Assembly: GCA_021770065.1 (NCBI GenBank)
Contig: JAETRR010000025.1
Coordinates: forward strand, 1-57,732
DNA length: 57,732 nt
From: Lachnoclostridium sp.
GTDB lineage: Bacteria; Bacillota; Clostridia; Lachnospirales; Lachnospiraceae
Direction of reading: 5' to 3'
Position 1 is the stretch's first letter. Every line of letters begins with the position of its first letter. The translations under genes and the position numbers were made by a program. The notes beneath the pieces were generated by a model, which was not told where the DNA came from, ran no database searches, and worked only from the letters and a program-made list of their open reading frames with translations. Positions 1 through 8,725 of this stretch are shown in pieces.

Positions 1-57
1 AAATATCCTGTAGTACGCTCATGAGAACATTATGCAGGAAAACGATAAAAAAAGGAA

Positions 58-114
58 CCCCTAATTCCCCCATGAATGGGGGCTAGGGGGTTGAGGTGTC
101 GAAGACACTTTTTT
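58..114 (+). terminator. Double hairpin, probable terminator
   Basis: Two stem-loops lie in tandem. In the first, CCCCTA (58-63) pairs with TAGGGG (84-89) and CCCCC (67-71) with GGGGG (78-82). In the second, GTGTC (96-100) pairs with GACAC (104-108) around a GAA loop and is followed directly by six T residues, the layout of an intrinsic terminator. The gene it would end lies left of the window. Bases 115-256 hold nothing else I recognise. Confidence 0.55.
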
Positions 115-256
115 ATTAGTAGGGAATGGAGTATAGAGAAAATATATATAAACAAAAAACGAAAGAAAAGCGCTGATTGGAATTGAAAAGCGAAGATATG
201 GTATGTTAAAACACTTCGGACAGTAGATAATACTAATTAAAAAAATAAATTAAAAG

Positions 257-451
257 TTGCTTCCTTTTTCAAATCGGGCGTTTTCATATCGCGTCGGGGA
301 TGATACAATACAGATAGGTGACGTTGTTGTTGTGCCAGTCGGCGGAGACAATGAGGAAATGGAAGGCAAAGTTGTTTCGGCCGGAAAGTATGCAAGAATG
401 GGAGTACTATATCCGGTTGAGAAGACCAAGTTTGTATTGAAGAAAATTTAG
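257..451 (+). CDS. Small unknown protein or gene fragment
   Basis: A 64-residue frame starting at TTG with no convincing ribosome site. The segment IQIGDVVVVPVGGDNEEM and the following VEKTK tract look like a small beta-barrel domain, and the residue composition is coding-like. The lack of a proper start suggests the 3' remnant of a longer gene, which fits the decayed surroundings. I do not recognise a named family and assign no function. Confidence 0.3.
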   Translation: MLPFSNRAFSYRVGDDTIQIGDVVVVPVGGDNEEMEGKVVSAGKYARMGVLYPVEKTKFVLKKI

Positions 452-640
452 GTATAACATGAAACTGAGATCTCAGGAACAAACATCAAACAGGGGATAT
501 AGATGAGATGTGTTTGAATTGGGTAAATGGTATTTATCCAATTCAAGATGTGTAATTTTGAAAGGAAATTTTATGGATGAAATATATTTTAAGATAGTTA
601 TCAGAAAAACTGGCAAAAGAACTTGATATAGGGTGAACTA

Positions 641-1234
641 ATGAAAAAGGATAAAAAGAAAAAAGAAGAGAGCATAGAAGAAAATGTAAAAGAGAAATAT
701 CCATTAGCAGATGAGATGCTAACCACAATAAGGCAAGAATACGAAATAGAAAATGATAGAAAGAAAACACTTGATACAAAAGCTTGTACATTTATTACTT
801 TTAATATAGCACTGCTTACTATATTTATTCCACTAATTCCATTTATGAATTTGCAATCATTTTTTAATGAATCGAGTGGTATTGCAAAGATAGTTGCAAT
901 TATTGGATTAATTATGCTGGGGATAAGTATTTTTCTTCTGTTAGTTTCGTTTGTTATACTAGTATATGCTGCTGGAATATCAGGATATGGGAGAGTTCAA
1001 TTAGATTCAATATTGAATCTTTCTGGAAATGAAGAGCTGAGAGATATATCTTGTGTAAAACAAACACTTGTGGCTCATTATCATCAAATTTTAAGGGGAA
1101 CAATTGATGATAAAGGTAATTATAAAATCAACACTAGTAGAGCTGATAAAATACAAATAGGAATTATTTTAACGGTAATTGGTTATATGGGATTGTTTAT
1201 ATCAACAATTATTCTTAGAATTACTGTTGTTTAA
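641..1234 (+). CDS. Uncharacterised membrane protein (197 aa)
   Basis: The N-terminus is highly charged and lysine-rich (residues 1-50). It is followed by a hydrophobic segment near 50-70 (ITFNIALLTIFIPLIPF), a second near 83-110, a soluble loop, and a last segment near 172-193. A motif of the type EYEIENDRKKTLDTKA sits just before the first membrane segment. Similar 'E..R...LD.KA' plus membrane-helix layouts occur in small membrane effectors of bacterial defence loci, but that comparison is by eye only. The next gene starts 12 bases after the stop, so the two are probably co-transcribed. Base composition is clearly AT-richer than the rest of the window, suggesting acquisition. Function unknown. 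Confidence 0.7.
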   Translation: MKKDKKKKEESIEENVKEKYPLADEMLTTIRQEYEIENDRKKTLDTKACTFITFNIALLTIFIPLIPFMNLQSFFNESSGIAKIVAIIGLIMLGISIFLLLVSFVILVYAAGISGYGRVQLDSILNLSGNEELRDISCVKQTLVAHYHQILRGTIDDKGNYKINTSRADKIQIGIILTVIGYMGLFISTIILRITVV

Positions 1235-1245
1235 GGAGGAAATTT

Positions 1246-1437
1246 ATGGCTGACAAATTAGAAGATTTATTTAAGAATGCAGTGCAGGGTAAACCATATG
1301 GTGGTGAAAGTAATTTGAATAAGGAGAGTATTAAAATCGATAAGCCGATGACTTTGAAGCATTCTTTGGATAGTGATTTAGGTAAACCGATGATTTGTAA
1401 TGAAGGTACAGATCTCAATAGCATTAATGACGATTAA
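1246..1437 (+). CDS. Small unknown soluble protein (63 aa)
   Basis: Starts at ATG 1246 behind a strong AAGGAGG site just upstream, so translation is likely. The protein is polar with no signal peptide or membrane segment and contains two similar 'DKPM/GKPM' turns. It follows the 197-residue membrane protein almost immediately, suggesting a two-gene unit such as membrane protein plus small partner. No family recognised. Confidence 0.6.
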   Translation: MADKLEDLFKNAVQGKPYGGESNLNKESIKIDKPMTLKHSLDSDLGKPMICNEGTDLNSINDD

Positions 1438-1649
1438 AGCAATGAGGAAGAATGAACTTTCCTTATTTTTGGGAAAGAATGATTAGAACGATGACATTCC
1501 TGTGCCAAGAATTGCAGCAAATAAAAATATTATATCCAAAATCGACGTAGTCACGCCACCTTTAGTACCTAAAATCATATTAAATATCCCGTAAAACGGT
1601 ATCCTAATATCGTGAGGGTGTAGAGATATAACATGAAACGGAAAGTGGG

Positions 1650-3141
1650 ATGAACAATTTGGAAAATGCGTTTGATCTTTCACAATTTGATGAATACAGA
1701 GAAGACAACAGAAGAGAAGTGAAAAAAGCAGGTGGTGGTTTGCCAGTTTCTTTGTGGGACACATATTCTGCTTTTGCAAACTGCTATGGCGGTGTCATTA
1801 TTCTTGGCGTTAAAGAAAACAAAGATGGTAGTTGAAAAACTACCGGTCTTCAAAATGAGTCCAGGCTTCGCAAGGACTTCTGGGATACCATCAATAATTC
1901 CAAGAAGGTGAATATCAATCTTTTATCAGAAGAAGATGTGCAGACTTATGAAGTTGGTGACAATAAAAATGTCATTATGGTTATTTATGTGCCTATGGCA
2001 AAGAGGGAACAGAAACCGGTATACATCAATAATGATATTTTTAATGGCACGTTCCGCAGAAATTATGAGGGAGACTATCACTGTACCAGATTACAGGTAA
2101 AGGCCATGCTCCGGGATCAGACAGAGAGAACCATGGATATGGAGGTGTTAGATAAGGTTCCTATGGAAGATTTGAATTACGATACCATTCACGGATATCG
2201 CAATAGCCATCGTTCTTTAAAAGAAGGGCATCCATTTGAGCGTCTGGGTGACCAGGAGTATTTGAGAAGCATAGGTGCTGCTGCCATTTCTGATGAGGAT
2301 GGGCAGTTGCATCCTACGGCAGCGGGCATGTTGATGTTTGGAGATGAGTATAATATTGTGCGGCATTTTCCTGAGTATTTTTTGGACTACAGAGAAGAGT
2401 TAGATCCTACAACACGTTGGAGTGACAGATTGCAGTTCAGCTCCGGCGAATGGTCCGGGAATGTGTGTGACTTTTATTTTAGGGTTTATAACAAAATTAT
2501 TAAAGATATTAAAGTACCGTTCAAAATGTCTGGCGGTGAGCGTGTGGACGATACTCCGGTGCACAAGGCGCTTCGTGAAGCATTGGCAAATTGCATTATT
2601 AACGCAGATTATCACGGTTTGCGCGGCGTTGTAATCAGAAAAGAGCCGGACAGGCTGGTTTTGGCAAATCCAGGTTATGTCCGAACAGGTAAAAAGCAGA
2701 TGCGTCTTGGAGGTGAATCCGATCCGCGAAATAAGGCGCTTATGAAAATGTTCAATTTGATTAATATTGGTGAACGTGCCGGAAGCGGTGTACCGAATAT
2801 TTTCAATGTTTGGGCAGATGAAGGCTGGGAAGAACCTGTCATTGAAGAAAGATTTGATCCGGATAGAACGGTGTTGTCACTTTCTTTCAAAAAAAGCGGC
2901 GATAAAAAGCGGCGATAAAAAGCGGCGATAAAAAAGCGGCGATAAAAAGGTGACGAAAAAGACTCAGATGCAGTATGATAAAATTCTTGCATTTATGGAA
3001 GAAGGAAAAGAGTATGGAATTTGGGATTTTTGTGAATTGTTGAATTTAAAAGAAAGCCGTACAAAGGACATTTTAAAAGGGCTTTCTGATTATATAGAGA
3101 TGATTGGAAGTAACCGGGATAGACGTTATAAGAAAAAGTAA
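1650..3141 (+). pseudogene. Broken Schlafen/AlbA_2-type ATP-binding DNA-binding protein
   Basis: Three pieces of one gene lie in order. Piece 1 (1650-1835) has the AlbA_2-like N-terminus with a '[13 protein letters not shown]' core. An in-frame TGA at 1833-1835, where the family would have a tryptophan (DGS-W-KTTG), interrupts it. The same frame continues to 2918 through the GHKL-like ATP-binding part (ALREALANCIINADYHG). That frame stops inside a 13-base tandem repeat. The C-terminal winged-helix part (TKKTQMQYDKILAFM..., to 3141) follows one frame off. ATG 1650 has a GAAAGTGGG site upstream. Known relatives are predicted nucleic-acid-binding regulators. As sequenced, no full-length product is possible without readthrough and frameshifting. 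Confidence 0.8.
2895..2947 (+). repeat. Four-copy 13-base tandem repeat inside a coding region
   Basis: Units AGCGGCGATAAAA at 2895-2907, 2908-2920 and 2935-2947, with a 14-base unit (one extra A) at 2921-2934. In the first unit's frame it reads S-G-D-K. A 12-base unit would keep that frame, but 13-base units do not, and the second unit supplies the TAA that ends the long reading frame of the broken AlbA_2-type gene. Copy or A-run slippage would change the frame. Confidence 0.85.
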
Positions 3142-3282
3142 GTGAGCTAATAATTACACGTTGGCTACAGAATGGCTACAAAAATTTTGAAAATCCGGAG
3201 AAAATCAGTATTTTTGGTAAATATAATAACAGAAAACCGCGAAAATACGCCATCTGCCACGCAAGATTTTCCCAGCCTAATC

Positions 3283-3405
3283 CGTGAGGGTGGACGTACA
3301 GTAGGTTCTGGAAGGGTTGCGGTTTCTTAATGCTTGAAAATAATAGCGAACAAAAGGAAAAGCCGCTTGCCGGAATTTCATTGAAAATGGCTTGTGGTTC
3401 TAAAA
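3283..3405 (+). repeat. Degenerate tuf 3' end plus downstream flank, copy A
   Basis: Read in frame, bases around 3280-3330 give I-R-E-G-G-R-T-V-G-S-G-R-V-A-V-S-stop, the typical end of elongation factor Tu (...FAIREGGRTVGSGVVA...). The next ~90 bases, from TTGCGGTTTCTTAATG to GGCTTGTGGTTCTAAAA, match copy B at 4653-4745 closely. Compared with copy B the stretch between the GSG codons and the terminator tail is deleted. No upstream tuf sequence is present, so this is a remnant. Confidence 0.7.
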
Positions 3406-3451
3406 ATATTTGCCGAAAAATTTTAGCAGTAATTTATCGGAGGGTATGTAT

Positions 3452-4300
3452 ATGAACAGATGTAAAAAGATAGCAATATTGATATGTGCTTTTCTGACAG
3501 CATTAAATGTTGTTGCTTGCGGACAAGCGAAAGGAGATGAAGTTGTCAATAAGGATGAATCTCCTGCAAGGCAGCAAGAAAGCGGTGTGCAGACAGTTGA
3601 AAGTACAGATTTAGAAATAAAAGAAGATGAAACTGCAAATGCAGATGAATCTTCTGTAAATCAGCAAGAAAGCGGTATGCTGATAGATGGAAGTACAAAT
3701 TCAAAAACGGAAGAAGGTAAAACCATTGGCGCAGAAGAATCCAACGCACAAATGGGTGAGAATATAGGTACAGAAATGAAAACAGAAGAATTATTAGATT
3801 TGTTTATCAACGGTTCAATAAGTGCAATCAGTTCCGAGGATTCGGCATCAGCATTCTATATTACCGATTTAGATATGGATTCTGGTGAATGGGATTCCTA
3901 TTCCATTGGTGAGAGAGTCGATCTTGACAATGATGGAGAAAATGAACTGATTATTTGCGGACCTTATGGCGGCATATATCTTGATGCGCGTGATAATAAG
4001 GTCTATGAATTTGCCGCGGGGGAGGGTGATGCGCTTGTGCTTTCTTATGTTGTTTATATTGGCTCCACATGGATTATGTACAGCAACAGAATGAATACAG
4101 GATATGAAGTGTACCATATGGAAAAATTTGAAGGAGCAGATAATTTAGCTGCAGAAATGAATTTTTCTGAAGAACTTGTTGATGAAGATGATGTGGAGGG
4201 CAAAGAAAAATATACATTGAATGGAACGGAAATATCTTATGACGAATATTTTGAATTATGCAGCAAGATTTTTGCAGCTGAAGTAACTACAGCTAAATGA
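3452..4300 (+). CDS. Putative lipoprotein with acidic repeats
   Basis: The chosen ATG 3452 lies 7 bases after GGAGGG; ATG 3446 is an alternative. The product has 282 residues. A lysine/arginine start, hydrophobic stretch and lipobox (VVAC) predict a lipid-anchored surface protein. Residues ~25-105 are an acidic linker with two or three degenerate copies of a 'DES...QQESG' unit. The C-terminal half is a soluble domain with DLDNDGENEL, resembling the calcium-binding loops of FG-GAP/VCBS-like repeats. Direct repeats carrying tuf 3' ends flank the gene on both sides, so it may be cargo of an insertion event. Ligand and function unknown. Confidence 0.75.
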   Translation: MNRCKKIAILICAFLTALNVVACGQAKGDEVVNKDESPARQQESGVQTVESTDLEIKEDETANADESSVNQQESGMLIDGSTNSKTEEGKTIGAEESNAQMGENIGTEMKTEELLDLFINGSISAISSEDSASAFYITDLDMDSGEWDSYSIGERVDLDNDGENELIICGPYGGIYLDARDNKVYEFAAGEGDALVLSYVVYIGSTWIMYSNRMNTGYEVYHMEKFEGADNLAAEMNFSEELVDEDDVEGKEKYTLNGTEISYDEYFELCSKIFAAEVTTAK

Positions 4301-4542
4301 CAACTTTCATATTTGTTGATTAAGGGAGCGGCAAGTGGCGAATTGATATATTCCTTGTTAATGTTCTTTATACATGGTGCTGGCACCATGTAATAAGGGT
4401 GGATAAGGTGAAAATCGTTATGGTGCCAAAACGGTGCCAAGAAATCGTGCAAATGAAAATACGTCACACAAAAACATCGATTTGAGGCTGCTTTTTGTGA
4501 TAGAAAGCATAGAAAACACTACAAAAAACGCTGTTCGAATAC

Positions 4543-4745
4543 CGTAAGGGCGGACGTACAGCAGGATCTGGCTGTGTTGCTGCAATCATTGAGTAATCTT
4601 TAGATTAGAGCCAAATAAGTAAAATATGCACCGCAATCCTTTGAGAAATCAAGGGGTTGCGGTTTCTTAATGTCTAAAAATAATAGCGAACAAAGGGAAA
4701 AGCCGCTTGCCAAAATTTCAATGAAAATGGCTTGTGGCTCTAAAA
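4543..4745 (+). repeat. Degenerate tuf 3' end plus terminator, copy B
   Basis: Bases from about 4543 read R-K-G-G-R-T-A-G-S-G-C-V-A-A-I-I-E-stop, matching the EF-Tu C-terminus. Just upstream, A-V-R is one frame off, so the coding part is frameshifted. It is followed by a terminator hairpin and then ~90 bases that copy 3312-3405. The two copies are ~1.26 kb apart and flank a lipoprotein gene. Apart from these repeats and the terminator, bases 4301-4835 hold nothing I recognise. Confidence 0.7.
4631..4668 (+). terminator. Intrinsic terminator, probably the old tuf terminator
   Basis: CCGCAATCC (4631-4639) pairs with GGGTTGCGG ending at 4662 around an A-rich loop, followed by TTTCTT. It sits ~45 bases after the EF-Tu-like stop codon, which is where a tuf terminator would be. 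Confidence 0.7.
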
Positions 4746-4835
4746 TGGCTCTGAAAATATTACAAAAATATTAAAAATAGGGAGCTTGCTCGTACCCCCC
4801 TACTTAATTACAATAAATGCTTTTTTGTGATTTCC

Positions 4836-5003
4836 TGCAGCCCTGTCATTTCCTTTGTAGCAAAAGAAGGAATTGAGCAGCTGATTGAATTTGATTATGG
4901 AGAGGCAGAGCCGGTTATGGTAAAATATTTTTACAGGGTTCATTTGGTGGGGAAGGCCGATTTTTTCAGCGGACGAGGGTTCGGACAGAAAGCGATAGTC
5001 TAA
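4836..5003 (+). pseudogene. Unrecognised gene remnant
   Basis: An open frame of 55 codons ends at TAA 5001-5003 and has no start codon at its left edge. It reads as normal protein (…AKEGIEQLIEFDYGEAEP…, then …FFSGRGFGQKAIV). Composition and codon use look coding, so it is probably the 3' end of a lost gene. I cannot name the family. Confidence 0.3.
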
Positions 5004-5086
5004 AGGACACAGCAGGAAATCCGTTATCTGGGAAAAAGAGAAGTTCTTAAACTGGTAATAAAATAAAAAAGGGGAAAATGATAATT

Positions 5087-6027
5087 ATGCGGAAAAAGAA
5101 AAATGGTTATTTTAAATTGGCATATTGGATAGTTATATGTGCATTTATTTTGACGGGCTGCTCTAATAATCACAGTAAAGATGAAAAGATATTAATAGAG
5201 AATGAAAAAGAAGAACTGGAAGAACAAAAAGCGGTGGAACCGGAAATTGCCTGCGCTGACTGGTCAGAGTATTTTAATGGGCTGAATGGAACAGCAGTAG
5301 TATATGATGCCGCGGGCAGACGGTATACAATATATAATCGGGATCTTGCAGTAACCAGAAGATCTCCATGTTCCACGTTAAGATTATTTCTTCCCTGATT
5401 GCACTGGAAAACGGAATCCTTGAACCAGAGGATTCTACACGGAACTGGAGCAAAGAAGTATTCTGGAATGAGGATTGGAATAAGGATATTGATTTTAGGG
5501 AAGCATTTCGGACATCCTGTGTATGGTATTACAGACAGGTCATCGATGATATTGGAAAAGATATGATGCAGAAGGAGCTTGACAAACTTTCATATGGTAA
5601 TTGCGATATTTCCGATTGGGAGGGGCGGTTGAATACAAACAACAATAACCGGGCGTTAACAGGCTTTTGGCTTGAGTCGTCTTTAATGGTTTCCCCTAAA
5701 GAGCAAGTGGAGGTAATGGAACGTATCTTTGGTGAAAACTCAGATTATTCAGAAAAGACACGGAACGAATTAAAACAGGTCATGCTGGTGCCGGAACAGG
5801 ACAGGGCGAATATTTCTATATATGGAAAAACGGGAATGGGAAAAGCGGATGGCGTTGTTGTTGATGCATGGTTTACCGGATTTGCAGAGAGCGCCAGGGG
5901 AAATCTGTATTTTTGTGTGCGTCTTGGAAGAACAGACGGCATGAATGTATCCAGTTCACTGGCAAAGGAAATAGCAATCCAAATGGTATCGGATTATTAT
6001 ATGAGGATATCCATTTGCAACTTGTAA
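5087..6027 (+). pseudogene. Class D beta-lactamase, frameshifted in the active site
   Basis: The N-terminus has a signal sequence with a lipobox-like LTGC. Class D motifs follow: SxV (S-C-V-W-Y-Y), YGN (YGNCD), WLESSL and KTG (YGKTGMG). The sequence closely resembles clostridial chromosomal class D enzymes. The first motif should read S-T-F-K, but after TCC ACG (5372-5377) one base of the Phe codon is missing, so the catalytic Ser-X-X-Lys tetrad is split between two frames (stop near 5398; the second frame runs to 6027). The gene is therefore inactive unless this is a sequencing error. The last few residues are replaced where it joins an RpiR-type fragment. Start 5078 is an alternative. Confidence 0.8.
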
Positions 6028-6509
6028 GTTCTACGAATCTGGAGCCCGGCGATATTGCTGTCATTGTTTCTTACTCCGGTTTGACAAAGGAAATCATTGA
6101 GATTGCCAGAAATGTTAAATTGTGCGGGGGAAAAATCATTGCCATCACCAAATACGGAACGAATAAGCTGTCTTCCATGAGTGATTACAATCTTTTTGTT
6201 CCCATGCTGGAACAACCCCTGCGGGTGGGCGCTAGCTCAAGCCGGGTGTCACAGCTTTCCGTGGTGGACATCGTATACAATACCTATCTTTCCATGGAAA
6301 AGGACAAGTCCATGGAAAAAATACTGTCTACGAACAAGCTGTTAGAAAAAAAGAAGAGGATTGATAAAAGCTTTTATCCATATTCAGCCTTCCGATTAAG
6401 GATATATTATGAAATAAACAATCATTTTCCAGATAAAAAGTTCCATAGAATAAAACAAAGTTTCATAAATATGAATACATATTGTAAACAATTTAAACAA
6501 AGCTTATAG
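5991..6509 (+). pseudogene. Headless RpiR/MurR-type regulator (SIS domain only)
   Basis: From GLLYEDIHLQL onward the frame encodes the sugar-isomerase (SIS) half of an RpiR-family regulator, with the phosphosugar-binding SYSGLTKEI and 'ASSSRVSQLSVVD' segments. The N-terminal helix-turn-helix half (~160 residues) is absent. The fragment begins exactly at the 3' end of the beta-lactamase remnant, in another frame. Residues after ~NKLLEKKK look unlike the family. MurQ follows 25 bases downstream, and in other Firmicutes a MurR-type RpiR regulator controls murQ, so this was probably murR (inference from context). Confidence 0.65.
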
Positions 6510-6534
6510 TATCCCTAAAAGGAGGTAAACGAAT

Positions 6535-7440
6535 ATGGTAGATTTAAGCAGAATGTCAACGGAACGGGTAAATCCAAACACAACAGAATTGAGCTCCATG
6601 AGCATCCGGGAGGCCATAGAGGTTATAAACCGGGAAAACTACAATGCAGTAGCCTGCATTGAGCCGCAGTATGAGATGCTGGAGCGTGTCATCGAGATCA
6701 CGAGCCAGGTACTGGAAGAGGGCGGCAGAATTATATACATGGGAGCCGGAACCAGCGGAAGGATCGGTCTTTTGGATGCAGTAGAGTGTCCGCCCACCTT
6801 CGGCGTGGATTACAACACGGTGATCGGGTTAATTGCAGGAGGTGACAATGCATTTGTCAAAGCGGTAGAAGGCGCTGAGGACTCTCCGGAACTGGGAGCG
6901 GAGGATCTGAAGAAAATCGGCTTAAGCGAGAAGGATGTAGTCATCGGCCTTGCCGCAAGCGGAAGAACACCCTATGTGATCGGAGGTCTTACGTATGCAA
7001 AGGAAGCCGGAGCCAGATACTGCGCAGTGGTGTGCAATAAGGACAGCGAGATCAGCCGGATCTGTCCGCTGACCATAGAGGCGGAACCGGGAGCAGAGGT
7101 TCTGACCGGCTCCACCCGTCTCAAAGCGGGAACCACTACAAAACTTATTTTAAACATGATCAGTACCATCAGCATGAACCGCATTGGAAAGATTTACAAA
7201 AATTACATGGTAGATGTAAAAATGTCCAATGAAAAACTGATCGCAAGGGGAACGAATATTGTCTCGGCAGTCACAGGCTGCTCCAGGGAAGAGGCGAAGA
7301 AAGCGCTGGCAGAATCGGACGGAGGAGTAAGAACCGCCATCGTGATGCTCCTGCTTGGCTGTGGAAAAGAAGAAGCAGACAGCGCTCTGAAGACCGTAAA
7401 CGGGAGAATCCAGAATCTGGTAAAGGAAGAGCAGAGATGA
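6535..7440 (+). CDS. murQ: N-acetylmuramic acid 6-phosphate etherase
   Basis: Full-length (301 residues) with a strong AGGAGG site upstream. It cleaves the lactyl ether of MurNAc-6-phosphate to give GlcNAc-6-phosphate and D-lactate in peptidoglycan recovery, in the cytoplasm. The SIS core MGAGTSGRIGLLDA and the characteristic ECPPTFG, GDNAFVKAVEGAEDS and TRLKAGTTTKLILNM segments are all present, followed by the helical C-terminal domain. It is the only intact gene of what looks like a former murR-murQ-PTS operon: the regulator upstream lacks its DNA-binding half and the PTS part downstream is a fragment. NagA at 41351-42490 could process its product. Confidence 0.93.
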   Translation: MVDLSRMSTERVNPNTTELSSMSIREAIEVINRENYNAVACIEPQYEMLERVIEITSQVLEEGGRIIYMGAGTSGRIGLLDAVECPPTFGVDYNTVIGLIAGGDNAFVKAVEGAEDSPELGAEDLKKIGLSEKDVVIGLAASGRTPYVIGGLTYAKEAGARYCAVVCNKDSEISRICPLTIEAEPGAEVLTGSTRLKAGTTTKLILNMISTISMNRIGKIYKNYMVDVKMSNEKLIARGTNIVSAVTGCSREEAKKALAESDGGVRTAIVMLLLGCGKEEADSALKTVNGRIQNLVKEEQR

Positions 7441-7686
7441 CAAATCCATATCGGCCTGGATACCGTGAAGATGAACGGAGAAGGGTTCCGGGTATTGGCA
7501 GAGGAAAATCAGGCGGTAAAAAAAGGAACGCCGATTATAGAACTGGATCGGGAGTTTTTTAAAAACAAAGATATTGATCTTACGATACCAATGATTGTGA
7601 CAAATGGAGAAGACATGGAAATAGAAATATTTGCAGGCAAAAGGACGGAAAAGGGAAGTACCGTAGTTATCTGCTGCAGGAATTAA
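7441..7686 (+). pseudogene. C-terminal fragment of a glucose-type PTS EIIA domain
   Basis: Immediately after the murQ stop the sequence reads I-H-I-G-L-D-T-V-K-M-N-G-E-G-F, the block around the phosphorylated histidine of EIIA-Glc/Crr domains, and continues to the domain end. The first ~75 residues of the domain and any EIIBC part are missing and no start codon fits. This is probably the remnant of a MurNAc-family PTS permease deleted in place. Confidence 0.7.
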
Positions 7687-7846
7687 CCGGGGATTCTGGG
7701 CAAAGAAGATAGAGAAGTTGTTGGAACGATAAGAAATGTGGGGGGCGGCGGTTGCTGTGCCCTATATTTTTGTGGTTAATAAAGAATGGACGTGGTATAA
7801 TCAAGTGAACAAATCGGATTTATTGAAAAATGAGGAGGAGCATTGT

Positions 7847-8112
7847 ATGGATTACAGAAAATATAATAATACAATCATTGCAAGAATTGATAAGGGAGAA
7901 GAAATACTTGAAAAAGTTAAAGAAATATACATATGAATGCAGGAAATGACAAAGGGGAAGTATATGGCAGACATTTAAATAAAGAAGTAGTAAGTGCAAC
8001 CTGCGAAATGGTAATAAATATTATTGATGGAACAGCAGGCAGACATTTTGACAAAGAAATCGGCTTAAATCTGTTTAAATTTTATTCTGAAAAGTTATGT
8101 AAAAAGTTATAA
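7847..8112 (+). pseudogene. Internally deleted PPC/DUF296 protein
   Basis: A normal start (GAGGAGGAG, then ATG 7847) encodes MDYRKYNNTIIARIDKGEEI, the N-terminus of a PPC-domain (DUF296, PD1-like) protein. The frame stops at 7936. From 7933, two bases out of frame, the C-terminal half appears (G-E-V-Y-G-R-H-L-N, then SATCEMVINIIDGT, to TAA 8112). About 60 central residues, including the conserved H-containing core, are missing. Bases 7687-7846 hold nothing recognisable. Confidence 0.6.
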
Positions 8113-8152
8113 CACTGTGCTAAACTGTATAAAACGAGCCGGAGGAGAGTAG

Positions 8153-8700
8153 ATGGATGGCAAAAATGAAATATTAGAAACGAATCAGTCTTTAGATATG
8201 TTGATTGCAGCGTCCATTGAACTGATCCAGTATGCAAGACAGATTACTGCAAAACAGGTAAATTTGGTGCAGTTAATGACGTACTACTCACTGGGGAAAT
8301 GGATCGAGAGAGGAACAACAAGAAGGGAAAGAACGAGCAAAATATGGAAAGCAGGTTTTGAAAAAATTATTAGAAAGCCTTACAAAAGAATTTGGAAGAG
8401 GGTTTTCGGAAACAAACTTGGAGTATGCCAGAAAATTTTATTTCACATATGCAGACTGAATTTCCCAGACGCTGTATGAGAAATTTGCAATAAAAAAATC
8501 CCAAACAGTGTTTGAGGAATTGGATAAGGAGCAGCCTTTTCTTGTCTCATGGTCATATTATTTGCAGCTTATGCGGATAGAAAATGCGGATGAACGAAGA
8601 TTTTATGAGATAGAATCAGCAAAAGCGGGCTGGGGAATACGTACATTACAAAACCACAGGATATTGTGAAACAAACGACTGCTGCCCGGAAATGGTTCGA
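8153..8700 (+). pseudogene. Broken DUF1016 (YhcG-type) nuclease N-terminus
   Basis: The start matches DUF1016 N-terminal domains (LIQYARQITAKQVNLVQLMTYYSLGKWI). A frameshift near 8309 moves the remainder (EEQQEGKERAKYGKQVL, FGRGFSETNLEYARKFYF) to another frame. A TGA at 8457-8459 replaces an arginine codon (ADR-IS). Homology ends around 8690, before the C-terminal PD-(D/E)xK nuclease domain. Such proteins accompany restriction or defence loci; this copy is dead. Confidence 0.65.
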
Positions 8701-8725
8701 CAGCCTTTGATGAAAGGAGACAAAT

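Noticed and set aside
1483..1578. 31-residue hydrophobic frame on the minus strand (MILGTKGGVTTSILDIIFLF...)
   Set aside because: Resembles small membrane peptides of toxin-antitoxin type, but has only a weak GGA upstream and no antisense RNA signal; insufficient to call a gene.
2895..2947. CRISPR-like tandem repeats
   Set aside because: Units are 13-14 bases with no spacers and lie in a coding region; a simple tandem repeat.
3283..4745. A functional tuf gene
   Set aside because: Only the last ~20 codons of EF-Tu are present in each copy, with frameshifts; no GTPase domain is nearby.
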